Part shown: in pieces, positions 1-6,489 of the stretch
Layout of the letters: the number at the start of each line of letters is the position of its first letter
Numbering within the stretch: position 1 is the first letter of the stretch
Assembly: GCA_903840825.1 (NCBI GenBank)
Contig: CAIMHL010000087.1
Span: 1 to 9,371, forward strand
Direction: 5' to 3'
Source: an uncultured beta proteobacterium
GTDB lineage: Bacteria > Pseudomonadota > Gammaproteobacteria > Burkholderiales > Burkholderiaceae_C
DNA: 9,371 nt
The notes under the pieces: model-generated
The model's input: the letters and a program-made list of their open reading frames with translations, nothing else
What the model was told of the DNA's origin: nothing
Database searches by the model: none
Translations under genes and position numbers: made by a program

Positions 1-650
1 CTGCTGCTGCTGCGCCCTTGCCGGTGGTGTCGCCCTTGCCGCAACGTGCGCCTGCTGCCCGGTTGGCAGCGCTAGCCAAGCCGGTGGCAACTGCAGAAGC
101 ATCGGGACCGCCCGTGCCGCCGCCGCAGGGTTTGGATGTTAGCCCCACAGAGCAGGCCGTGCTCGCTCAGGCGCAGAGTCTATGGCGCTCAGGGATGCAA
201 GTGGCCGCCGTTGAGCTGTTAAACCAGGCCGTGGCTGCGGCCGAGCGCGATCAGTCGGGAGGGTCGGCGCTCACGCAGCATGATCGACTGGCCTCATTGG
301 TGCGTGAGTTGGCGCGCATGCAGTTATCGATGGGGCAGGCTAGCCTGACCATGGACATGCTGGTGCGGTTGACGCCCGCCTTGTCTGGGTACCCGGATAT
401 TTGGGCGATCAGGGGCAACGTGGCGCAAAGATTGGGTCAGCACCAAGCCTCGGTTGACGCCTATGCCATGGCCCTGAAAGTGCGCCCTGATGAACCGCGC
501 TGGTTGCTTGGGACTGCGGTGTCGCTTGCCACACTAGGGCAGTTGAAAGTAGCGGCCGATATGGCTGAAAAAGCCCGCGATCAAGGACCGGTGAGCCCAG
601 CGGTCATGGCTTATTTGGAGCAGCTTGGCGTGACCCTGCTGTCGCGCTAG
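1..650 (+). CDS. TPR-containing protein, C-terminal part (possibly MshN-like pilus biogenesis protein)
   Basis: The reading frame is open from the first base (codons in phase with base 3) and ends at TAG 648-650, so the gene almost certainly begins upstream of the window. A TTG at 18 could be read as a start, but it has no ribosome-binding site and lies inside an Ala/Pro-rich stretch typical of an internal linker. After that linker the protein is helical, and its last ~90 residues look like tetratricopeptide repeats: a WAIRGNVAQRLGQHQASVDAY unit followed by a second, more degenerate one ending near LEQLGVTLLSR. TPR units bind partner proteins. The Pro-rich linker followed by terminal TPRs resembles MshN-type proteins of MSHA/type IV pilus clusters, which is a weak inference because no other pilus gene is visible. 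The segment is visibly more GC-rich than the genes at the right end. The TPR-type call is fairly safe; the pilus role is a guess. Confidence 0.7.
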   Translation, partial: AAAAPLPVVSPLPQRAPAARLAALAKPVATAEASGPPVPPPQGLDVSPTEQAVLAQAQSLWRSGMQVAAVELLNQAVAAAERDQSGGSALTQHDRLASLVRELARMQLSMGQASLTMDMLVRLTPALSGYPDIWAIRGNVAQRLGQHQASVDAYAMALKVRPDEPRWLLGTAVSLATLGQLKVAADMAEKARDQGPVSPAVMAYLEQLGVTLLSR

Positions 651-754
651 GCGCTTGGGTGGAGAGTCTCAAATGACGCTTTTAATCTAGCCTGGTCTGA
701 CGGTGATTATTTATAAGAAATTGGCTTCTAGACCAATGATGGTGTGCTTAACAA

Positions 755-799
755 GCTATTAATTAAATAGCAGCCAAGCCAGGCGACTTGACTGCTATT
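755..799. repeat. Three-part inverted motif GCTATT / AATAGC / GCTATT
   Basis: GCTATT occurs at 755-760, its complement AATAGC at 766-771, and GCTATT again at 794-799. The middle segment can therefore pair either leftward (a 6-bp stem with a 5-base AT loop) or rightward (the terminator hairpin). From memory, short intergenic elements with a GCTATT...AATAGC core and a T-run are frequent in Comamonadaceae genomes. Only one copy is visible here, so membership in such a dispersed family is inferred and not shown. Confidence 0.4.
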
Positions 800-805
800 T
801 TTTTT
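765..805 (+). terminator. Strong hairpin terminator between convergent genes
   Basis: AAATAGCAG (765-773) pairs with CTGCTATTT (792-800). After one C/A mismatch the stem continues with CAAG (775-778) pairing CTTG (787-790), leaving an 8-base loop. A run of eight T (798-805) follows directly, so this has the form of a rho-independent terminator for the TPR gene ending at 650. The T-run overlaps the stop codon of the convergent acyl-CoA dehydrogenase gene (804-806). On the minus strand the stem is followed by a weaker T-rich stretch (TTTAATTAAT), so the element may also stop transcription coming from the right. Confidence 0.8.
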
Positions 806-2078
806 AGCAACCGCGTGTAATCGGCATCTCTACCGGTTTTGCGTTGACTGCATACTTACCCAGTTCCATTTTGGCAATGGAGTTGCGGTGAACTTCATCC
901 GGGCCGTCGGCAAAGCGCAGGGTGCGCGCATTGGCGTAAGAATAGGCCAGCGGGAAGTCATCACACATGCCACCTCCGCCATGCACTTGCATCGCCCAGT
1001 CGATGACCTGGCAGGCCATGCTGGGGGCAACCACCTTGATCATGGCAATCTCGTTCTTGGCAAACTTGTTGCCGCCCATGTCCATCATCCAGGCCGCTTT
1101 GAGCGTCAACAGCCGGGCCATGTCGATTTTGCAACGGGCCTCGGCAATGCGCTCTTGGGTGACGGTTTGAGATGCCACCGTTTTGCCAAATGCAATACGG
1201 GCCGACGCACGTTTGCACATCAACTCGAGGGCGCGTTCGGCCAAGCCGATCAGACGCATGCAGTGGTGAATGCGGCCAGGGCCAAGGCGACCTTGGGCAA
1301 TCTCAAAGCCACGACCTTCGCCCAGCAAAATATTGCTCACCGGCACGCGGACGTTCTCAAACAGAACTTCCATGTGTCCGTGGGGTGCGTCGTCGTAACC
1401 CATGACATTGAGCGAACGAACCACTTTCAAACCAGGCGTGTTGGCGGGAACCAACACCATGCTTTGCTGTGAATGGCGAGCCGCATCGGGGTTGGTTTTG
1501 CCCATGGTGATGTAAATGGCGCAACGTGGATCGCCCGCACCCGATGTCCACCACTTGCGTCCATTGATGACGTAGTCATCGCCATCGCGTTCAATGCGGG
1601 TCTCGATATTGGTGGCATCGCTGGAGGCGACGTCGGGCTCAGTCATGGCAAAGGCGGAGCGGATCTTGCCCTCTAACAAGGGCTTTAACCAGCGTGCTTT
1701 GTTTTCTTCTGAGCCATAACGGGCAATGGTTTCCATGTTGCCCGTGTCAGGGGCTGAGCAGTTGAATACCTCGCTGGACCACATGACGCGGCCCATGATT
1801 TCAGCCAGCGGTGCATATTCTTGGTTGGTCAATCCGGCACCTGTGTAGCCAGAGGCCGCAGCACTGTCCACGGGCAGGAATAGGTTCCACAGGCCCTCAG
1901 CCTGTGCTTTTACTTTGAGATTTTCAATGGTTTGAAGTGGCGTCCAGCGTTTGCCTGCGGCTGTGTTGGCCTCAATCTCTGCGTGGTAGGCGCCTTCAGC
2001 GGGGTAGATGTAGTCCGCCATAAACTTCTGCAACTTGATTTCAAGCGCCTTGGTTTTGGGTGAGTAGTCAAAATCCAT
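804..2078 (-). CDS. Acyl-CoA dehydrogenase, ACAD10/11 (LvaC)-like
   Basis: A 424-residue flavoprotein predicted to act on the alpha,beta carbons of an acyl-CoA in the cytoplasm. Visible family landmarks are the FAD/substrate segment FAMTEPDVASSDA (143-155), the middle-domain RKWWTSGAGDPR (174-185), the C-terminal-domain QVHGGGGM (364-371) and ADGPDEVHR (390-398). The last motif is typical of the ACAD10/ACAD11 branch. It puts Asp391 where medium-chain enzymes carry the catalytic Glu of YEGT. I chose the ATG at 2078 because AAAGGA lies just upstream and the protein then begins at the usual family N-terminus (MDFDYSP); a 23-residue upstream extension is possible but overlaps the intergenic space. 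It lies 44 bp downstream of an APH-fold gene, the partner that is fused to this domain in eukaryotic ACAD10/11. In Pseudomonas the LvaA/LvaC pair converts 4-hydroxyacyl-CoA through a 4-phospho intermediate to an enoyl-CoA. The family is secure; the exact substrate is inferred. Confidence 0.93.
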   Translation of the reverse strand: MDFDYSPKTKALEIKLQKFMADYIYPAEGAYHAEIEANTAAGKRWTPLQTIENLKVKAQAEGLWNLFLPVDSAAASGYTGAGLTNQEYAPLAEIMGRVMWSSEVFNCSAPDTGNMETIARYGSEENKARWLKPLLEGKIRSAFAMTEPDVASSDATNIETRIERDGDDYVINGRKWWTSGAGDPRCAIYITMGKTNPDAARHSQQSMVLVPANTPGLKVVRSLNVMGYDDAPHGHMEVLFENVRVPVSNILLGEGRGFEIAQGRLGPGRIHHCMRLIGLAERALELMCKRASARIAFGKTVASQTVTQERIAEARCKIDMARLLTLKAAWMMDMGGNKFAKNEIAMIKVVAPSMACQVIDWAMQVHGGGGMCDDFPLAYSYANARTLRFADGPDEVHRNSIAKMELGKYAVNAKPVEMPITRGC

Positions 2079-2122
2079 ATGTTTTCCTTTTGTTATCGTT
2101 AAATTTGTATTGAGAGAGGTGT

Positions 2123-3226
2123 TTAGGCTTGCTGGGCAAATTTCCACGCCATTTGGGCCAGCGGTTTGGCGCCTACCGCTGAAGACACCGCTTGCGCGCT
2201 TGCCGCAGTGCCCATTTCGACGCGTTTGGCGATGCCTTGCAAAATGGCAGCCAGCCGGAAAAGGTTGTAGGCCAGGTAAAAGTTCCAGTCCGCTTTGAGC
2301 GCTTCGGGGCTAGTCAGACCTGTGCGAGCGCAGTAGCGGCGGATGTAGTCCTCTTCTTCGGGGATACCCAAACTTTTAACATCAAGGCCGCCAATGCCCC
2401 GAAACGCGCCCGGCGGAATGTGCCAGGCCATGCAGTGGTAACTGAAGTCGGCCAGCGGGTGGCCCAGTGTGGAAAGCTCCCAATCCAGCACCGCAATAAC
2501 GCGCGGCTCTGTCGGGTGAAACATGAGGTTGTCTAGGCGATAGTCGCCATGGACGATGCTGACCATCTCTTCTGCGCGGGCCATCGCAGGAATGTGCAGG
2601 GGCAGCCACTTGATCAGTTGATCCATCTCCTCAATCGGTTGGGACATGGGGCCTGCACCATCTGCAGAGGCCAGGTATTGCTTGCTCCAGCGGCTGATCT
2701 GGCGGTCAAAATAATTACCCGGCTTGCCGTAACCAGCCAAACCCCGGTCGGCAAACTTTACGGTGTGCAAAGCCGCCATGACGCGGTTCATCTCGTCGTA
2801 AATAGCGCCGCGCTCGCTGGGGCTCATGCCAGGTAAGGTTTGGTCCCACAAAATGCGGCCTTGCATGAATTCCATGATGTAGAAGGCGCGACCAATGACG
2901 GACTCGTCCGTGCACAAACAAAACATCTGAGGTACTGGCACATCGGTGCCATGCAGGCCACTCATCACCGCAAACTCACGCTCAATAGCATGCGCCGAGG
3001 GCAGCAGTTTGGCCACCGGCCCTGGCTTGGCCCGCATGACGTAACTTATGCCGGGTGTCGTGAGTTTGTAAGTGGGGTTGGACTGCCCACCTTTGAACGA
3101 TTCGACCGTTAAAGGGCCCTTGAAGCCCGGGAGGTTTTGCTCTAGCCAGCCTGTGAGAGCAGCTACGTCAAAGGCTTGTTTCTCAGAGACGCTTTGTGTC
3201 CCTACAAAGTGGTCAAAGTCGCTCAT
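2123..3226 (-). CDS. APH-fold phosphotransferase, ACAD10/11 N-domain-like (LvaA-like acyl-CoA kinase candidate)
   Basis: A 367-residue aminoglycoside-phosphotransferase-fold protein. The catalytic loop HGDYRLDN (226-233, Asp228 and Asn233) and the metal-binding LDWE (247-250, Asp248) followed by LSTLGHPLADFSY are intact. The N-lobe has a nucleotide loop region FKGGQSNPTY (44-53) and a likely ATP-contacting Lys67 in YVMRAKPG. The sequence pattern is that of the kinase domain of ACAD10/ACAD11 and of Pseudomonas LvaA, which phosphorylates the 4-hydroxyl of 4-hydroxyacyl-CoA; it is not a drug-resistance enzyme. The start at 3226 is supported by AGGGA about 7 bases upstream. A longer frame reaching 3460 would run inside the regulator gene and adds unconserved low-complexity residues, so I rejected it. 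It begins 22 bp after the Crp/Fnr gene and ends 44 bp before its presumed dehydrogenase partner, which suggests one transcript. The kinase fold is secure; the substrate is inferred. Confidence 0.9.
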   Translation of the reverse strand: MSDFDHFVGTQSVSEKQAFDVAALTGWLEQNLPGFKGPLTVESFKGGQSNPTYKLTTPGISYVMRAKPGPVAKLLPSAHAIEREFAVMSGLHGTDVPVPQMFCLCTDESVIGRAFYIMEFMQGRILWDQTLPGMSPSERGAIYDEMNRVMAALHTVKFADRGLAGYGKPGNYFDRQISRWSKQYLASADGAGPMSQPIEEMDQLIKWLPLHIPAMARAEEMVSIVHGDYRLDNLMFHPTEPRVIAVLDWELSTLGHPLADFSYHCMAWHIPPGAFRGIGGLDVKSLGIPEEEDYIRRYCARTGLTSPEALKADWNFYLAYNLFRLAAILQGIAKRVEMGTAASAQAVSSAVGAKPLAQMAWKFAQQA

Positions 3227-3248
3227 GTGATCGTCCCTGTTGGTGTTG

Positions 3249-3968
3249 TTAATTGTCGGATTCGCTGATCCGTAACAGCGCCTCCCGGTTGCGCACCACG
3301 AGTCCACCCGTTTCGATGCGAATGGCTTCCTCGCGCTCCATGGACTTGAGCTCTTGGTTGACCCGCTGCCGGGATGCGCCCAGCAACTGGGCAAGTTCTT
3401 CTTGGGCCAGTTGCAGGCTGATCCGCATTTCTCGCCCATCGCTGAGCGAGGGCACTCCATAGCTGCGCACTAGGTGTAACAACTGCTTGGCCAAGCGGGC
3501 GCGCAGGGGCAGGGTGTTGAGGTCTTCTACCAAGCCGTAAAGCTGACGAATACGGCGTGCGTGCAGGCGTAGCAGGGCTTCGTAAAGCTCTGCATGCAGA
3601 GCCAGAATTTTTTTGAAATCGGCTTTGGCCACGCACAGGGCGGTGGTGTCGCCGTGAGCGTAAGCATCGTGGGTGCGCCGGTCTCCGTCGAAAATCGATA
3701 CATCCCCAAACCAGATGCCCGGCTCCACGTACGTCAATGTTATTTGCTTCCCTGAAATGGAGGTGGAGCTGACCCTCACCGCACCCCGTGCGCACGCAAT
3801 CCATTCCTCGGGCGGTTCGCCCCGAGCGGTTATGAGTTCGCCGTCTTTGTAACGTTTGACGTAAGCACATCGAAGTATGTCGTGTCGCAGTGAAGGTGAA
3901 AGGGTTGAAAACCAACGTCCAGCATTAATTGCCTCGCGTTCATCGATAGTAAGAATTGGGTCGTCCAT
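3249..3968 (-). CDS. Crp/Fnr-family transcriptional regulator
   Basis: A 239-residue regulator. An N-terminal cyclic-nucleotide-binding-like beta-barrel (about residues 17-120) contains GELITARGEPPEEWIACARG and PGIWFGDVSIFDGDRRTHDA. A long dimerisation helix (about 120-150) follows, then a winged helix-turn-helix (about 184-225) with LAQEELAQLLGASRQRVNQE. Arg98-Thr99 fall where CRP has its phosphate-contacting Arg-Ser, so a nucleotide-like ligand is possible but unproven. The scattered cysteines (33, 59, 112) do not form an FNR iron-sulfur cluster. The recognition helix (SRQRVNQE) differs from CRP (SRETVGRI), so CRP-type TGTGA sites should not be assumed. The ATG at 3968 has only a weak, closely spaced AGG, but the resulting N-terminus fits the family and there is no later in-frame Met near it. 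It is the first gene of the regulator-kinase-dehydrogenase group and is probably a local regulator of it. Confidence 0.9.
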   Translation of the reverse strand: MDDPILTIDEREAINAGRWFSTLSPSLRHDILRCAYVKRYKDGELITARGEPPEEWIACARGAVRVSSTSISGKQITLTYVEPGIWFGDVSIFDGDRRTHDAYAHGDTTALCVAKADFKKILALHAELYEALLRLHARRIRQLYGLVEDLNTLPLRARLAKQLLHLVRSYGVPSLSDGREMRISLQLAQEELAQLLGASRQRVNQELKSMEREEAIRIETGGLVVRNREALLRISESDN

Positions 3969-4008
3969 AGCCTGTCTTTTGTGTGACTTAAAACCACCAT
4001 ATTGTCAC

Positions 4009-4035
4009 GCCCGGGACGCTGGTGAGCGTCCGGGC
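4009..4035. other. GC-rich hairpin flanked by TTGTCAC direct repeats
   Basis: GCCCGGGACGCT (4009-4020) folds on AGCGTCCGGGC (4025-4035) with a GGTG loop and one bulged G. Identical TTGTCAC copies flank it at 4002-4008 and 4036-4042. There is no T-run on either side, so it is not a classical intrinsic terminator. It lies downstream of the crotonase gene (stop at 4088) and 41 bases before the Crp/Fnr start. It could be a transcript end stabiliser, a rho-dependent or bidirectional stop, or part of a regulatory region for the Crp/Fnr gene. The remainder of the 3969-4087 gap shows no convincing promoter by eye. Confidence 0.55.
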
Positions 4036-4087
4036 TTGTCACCTGCGTGTCTGCAGGGTCTGTAGCTCACTAGGCGGGGTGCCTTGG

Positions 4088-4867
4088 CTATTCGAAAAAC
4101 GGGGTTTCTTTGTGAAGAAAAGCGGCGATGCCGATGCCCGCGTTGGCATGGTGCAGGTTGCGCACAAAATGGTCGCGTTCGCGATCAAGCTGCTCGGTGA
4201 GCGTGCTGCTCGACGCTTCATTGATGAGGATTTTAATGCTGGCCAACGCGTTAGGTGCGCGACCATTAAGTTGGTTGGCCAAAGCCAGCGCCTGGGTAAG
4301 GGCGTGGCCGGGCGCGCTTAACCGGTTGACCAGACCTAAATCAAACAGCCGTTGCGGGCGGATGCGCTCGCCGCACATCAGCAGTTCGGTGACCATAGGG
4401 CGAGGCAAGGCGCGCATCAGGCTCCAACTGGCGCCACCGTCAGGCGAAAGGGCGATGTTGCTGTAAGCCATCACAAAAACCGCATTTTCGGCCGCCACAA
4501 TAAAGTCGCAAGCCAGCGCAAGCGAGAAACCGGCACCTGCGGCGGCCCCTTCAACAGCCGCAATCACGGGTTTGGGGAAAGTCCGAATAGCTTCAATCCA
4601 ATCGTGCAAAGCACGAATGCTCTCGGCCTGCACGCTAGCCGGTTGCTGGCGGTTGTTTTGCAGTCGCGCCAAATTACCCCCTGCGCTGAAAACCTGGCCC
4701 TCGCCCACGATGACCACGGAGCGGATGTCCGGCGAACTTTCAGCCAAACTCAAGGCTTCAATGCCTTCGGTGTAAATTTCTGGCCCCAGCGCATTGCGGT
4801 GTTTGGGGTTTGAAAGGGTGAGCACCAGGGTTTGGCCCTCGCTTGCGCGTTTAAGTTCGGCGGTCAT
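4088..4867 (-). CDS. Crotonase-fold enoyl-CoA hydratase/isomerase family protein (oxepin-CoA hydrolase alternative-type-like)
   Basis: A 259-residue crotonase-superfamily protein. The acyl-CoA oxyanion-hole segments are visible as FSAGGNL (60-66) and AAAGAGFSLALACD (108-121), followed by NIALSPDGGASW (137-148). By hand alignment, the two glutamates of classical enoyl-CoA hydratase (rat Glu144/Glu164) are replaced by Ser115 and Tyr135. An Asp (143) sits in the position used by PaaG-type isomerases and dehalogenases, so plain hydratase activity is uncertain. The overall pattern (MTAEL start, NPKHRNAL, ALHDWIEAIR, KPVIAAVEGAAAGAGFSLALACD) matches what I remember annotated in Burkholderiales as oxepin-CoA hydrolase, alternative type. 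The ATG at 4867 gives the family N-terminus, although the Shine-Dalgarno is poor. It lies 20 bp after the 3-hydroxyacyl-CoA dehydrogenase stop, so co-transcription and consecutive reactions are likely. The superfamily is secure; the reaction is not. Confidence 0.88.
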   Translation of the reverse strand: MTAELKRASEGQTLVLTLSNPKHRNALGPEIYTEGIEALSLAESSPDIRSVVIVGEGQVFSAGGNLARLQNNRQQPASVQAESIRALHDWIEAIRTFPKPVIAAVEGAAAGAGFSLALACDFIVAAENAVFVMAYSNIALSPDGGASWSLMRALPRPMVTELLMCGERIRPQRLFDLGLVNRLSAPGHALTQALALANQLNGRAPNALASIKILINEASSSTLTEQLDRERDHFVRNLHHANAGIGIAAFLHKETPFFE

Positions 4868-4887
4868 GGGCGTGCTTTTAGTAGGGT

Positions 4888-6408
4888 TTACTCTTCTTCG
4901 TGCAACAGGCTTAGGCCAATGGCACCGCGACGACGCAACCAAGGGCTGGGCCGGTAGCGCGGATCTCCATACACCGTTTGCATATTGAACAAAACTTCGA
5001 GAATATTCGTGGGGCCATACAGGTTGCCCATCGCGAGTGGGCCTTTGGGGTAACCCAAGCCCAAGGTGACGGCTGTCTCAAGGTCGGCAGGGGTGCATAT
5101 GCCTTGCTGGCAAATGTCAGCGGCAATGTTGACGATGGTGGCGACCACGCGCTGGCTGACAAACCCGCCGCTGTCCCGAATGACACTGACGGCCTTGCCG
5201 TCGCGCGCAAAAAGGGCATGGGCGGCGTTTCGGATATCGGGGCGGGTCGCTGGGTTGGTGGCCAGCACACGCCGCTTGGTGCTGGCGTCGTCCATCATCA
5301 TGTCAATGCCAATGGTGCGTGCGGGGTCCAGCCGCTCTACCACTGCGACGGTCGTGATGTCGAACCCCAGGGGCGCCACCAACGTGAGCGCCAGCGGGGA
5401 GGGTGAGGCGCAGGTCTCAATATCAGCGCCCAGATTTTTGAGCAATTGAAGCAACTCAGACCGTCTTGCCGCGCGGGGTGAGACCCAAACCGGGGGCATC
5501 TCGTCAACCTGCGGCACGGGGGGCTCTGGGCTAACTTGCTGCACGCCGTTGTCATAGCGGTAAAAGCCTTCGCCGACTTTTTTGCCCAGCAAGCCACCGG
5601 CCAAACGTTGGGCCGTGATCACGCTGGGTCGGTAGCGGGGTTCTTCAAAATACTGATGGTAAACCGACTCCATGACGGGGTGTGAAACGTCAAGCGCGGT
5701 TAAATCCATTAACTCAAACGGACCGAGTCTGAAGCCAATCTGGTCTTTCAAAATGCGGTCAATCGTGGCGAAGTCAGTCACGCCTTCGCTGACAATGCGG
5801 AGCGCTTCGGTGCCATAGCCACGGCCAGCGTGGTTGACAATAAAACCGGGAGTGTCTTGGGCATGTACTGCGGTATGTCCCATTTGCTTGGCAAAGAGCG
5901 CTAAATCTGCACAAACGCTGGCGCTGGTTTTGAGGCCAGCAATCACTTCAACGACCTTCATCAACGGTACAGGGTTGAAGAAGTGAAAGCCTGCAAACTG
6001 AGCGGGTCGTTTGAGTTTGGCTGCAATGGCCGTAACCGACAAAGAGGAGGTGTTGGTGGCCAGTACGGTGCTGGTGCTCACCAGATTCTCAAGATCAGAA
6101 AACAAGCTGACTTTGACGTCAAGGCGTTCAACAATGGCCTCGACGATCAATTGGCAGTCGGCCAATTCAGTGATGGAGCCTGCACAGGTGAGTCGCGATT
6201 TGTAGGCGTTGACTTGATCGATATCGAGTCGACCTTTCTCAAGCAGCTTGTCCCATTGGGAAAAAATGGAGGCTTGTGCAGCCTTTGATGCTTCGGTTTG
6301 CATATCAAACAAGCGCACAGCGCTGCCTGATTGCGCTGCAATTTGGGCGATTCCTCGGCCCATGGCCCCAGCGCCAACGATGCCAACAGTTGTGAAAATA
6401 GGTGTCAT
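4888..6408 (-). CDS. 3-hydroxyacyl-CoA dehydrogenase, two C-terminal domains (PaaH/PaaC-like)
   Basis: A 506-residue cytoplasmic enzyme oxidising a 3-hydroxyacyl-CoA to the 3-oxoacyl-CoA with NAD+. The Rossmann motif GIVGAGAMGRGI is at 9-20. ATNTSSLSVT (117-126) supplies the conserved Ser, FHFFNPVPLMKVVEV (141-155) supplies the catalytic His142-Glu154 pair, and PGFIVNHAGR (187-196) supplies Asn192. A first HCDH C-terminal domain occupies about 187-285. After a Pro-rich linker (290-311), a divergent middle region is followed by a second C-terminal domain (about 412-500, with SGGFVSQRVVATIVN). This ~500-residue double-C-domain layout is that of the PaaH/PaaC 3-hydroxyadipyl-CoA dehydrogenase group and related beta-oxidation enzymes. 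I chose the ATG at 6408; an upstream ATG at 6465 would add 19 Lys/Thr-rich residues, and neither has a clear Shine-Dalgarno. The gene sits 81 bp after the 2-hydroxyacid dehydrogenase and 20 bp before the crotonase. Confidence 0.92.
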   Translation of the reverse strand: MTPIFTTVGIVGAGAMGRGIAQIAAQSGSAVRLFDMQTEASKAAQASIFSQWDKLLEKGRLDIDQVNAYKSRLTCAGSITELADCQLIVEAIVERLDVKVSLFSDLENLVSTSTVLATNTSSLSVTAIAAKLKRPAQFAGFHFFNPVPLMKVVEVIAGLKTSASVCADLALFAKQMGHTAVHAQDTPGFIVNHAGRGYGTEALRIVSEGVTDFATIDRILKDQIGFRLGPFELMDLTALDVSHPVMESVYHQYFEEPRYRPSVITAQRLAGGLLGKKVGEGFYRYDNGVQQVSPEPPVPQVDEMPPVWVSPRAARRSELLQLLKNLGADIETCASPSPLALTLVAPLGFDITTVAVVERLDPARTIGIDMMMDDASTKRRVLATNPATRPDIRNAAHALFARDGKAVSVIRDSGGFVSQRVVATIVNIAADICQQGICTPADLETAVTLGLGYPKGPLAMGNLYGPTNILEVLFNMQTVYGDPRYRPSPWLRRRGAIGLSLLHEEE

Positions 6409-6489
6409 GGTTTGGGTAATCTCTTGAGGAGTCTTTGTTGTTTTGTGCGTCTTGCGCGTGTGCATCAGCGCATTTTTTGTATTGAGTGC

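Noticed and set aside
1..17. CTG/GCT short tandem repeat at the left edge
   Set aside because: It is four or five codons of an alanine run in the truncated TPR gene, normal for a GC-rich Ala/Pro linker; too short to call a repeat.
888..1472. 194-residue open frame on the + strand opposite the acyl-CoA dehydrogenase gene
   Set aside because: It is antisense to a strongly conserved gene, shows no family motif, and is His/Gly/Ala-rich as expected from a mirror frame of a GC-rich gene.
2123..3226. Antibiotic-resistance aminoglycoside phosphotransferase
   Set aside because: The fold is shared, but the HGDYRLDN...LDWELSTLG pattern and the acyl-CoA dehydrogenase neighbour place it with the ACAD10/11 and LvaA acyl-CoA kinase group.
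3227..3460. N-terminal extension of the APH-fold protein to 445 residues
   Set aside because: The extension lies within the regulator gene and encodes unconserved residues; the ATG at 3226 has a ribosome-binding site and gives the family start.
3223..3915. 230-residue minus-strand frame overlapping the Crp/Fnr gene
   Set aside because: It is in another frame of the regulator, Arg-rich and without motifs; the 239-residue regulator frame has clear domains.
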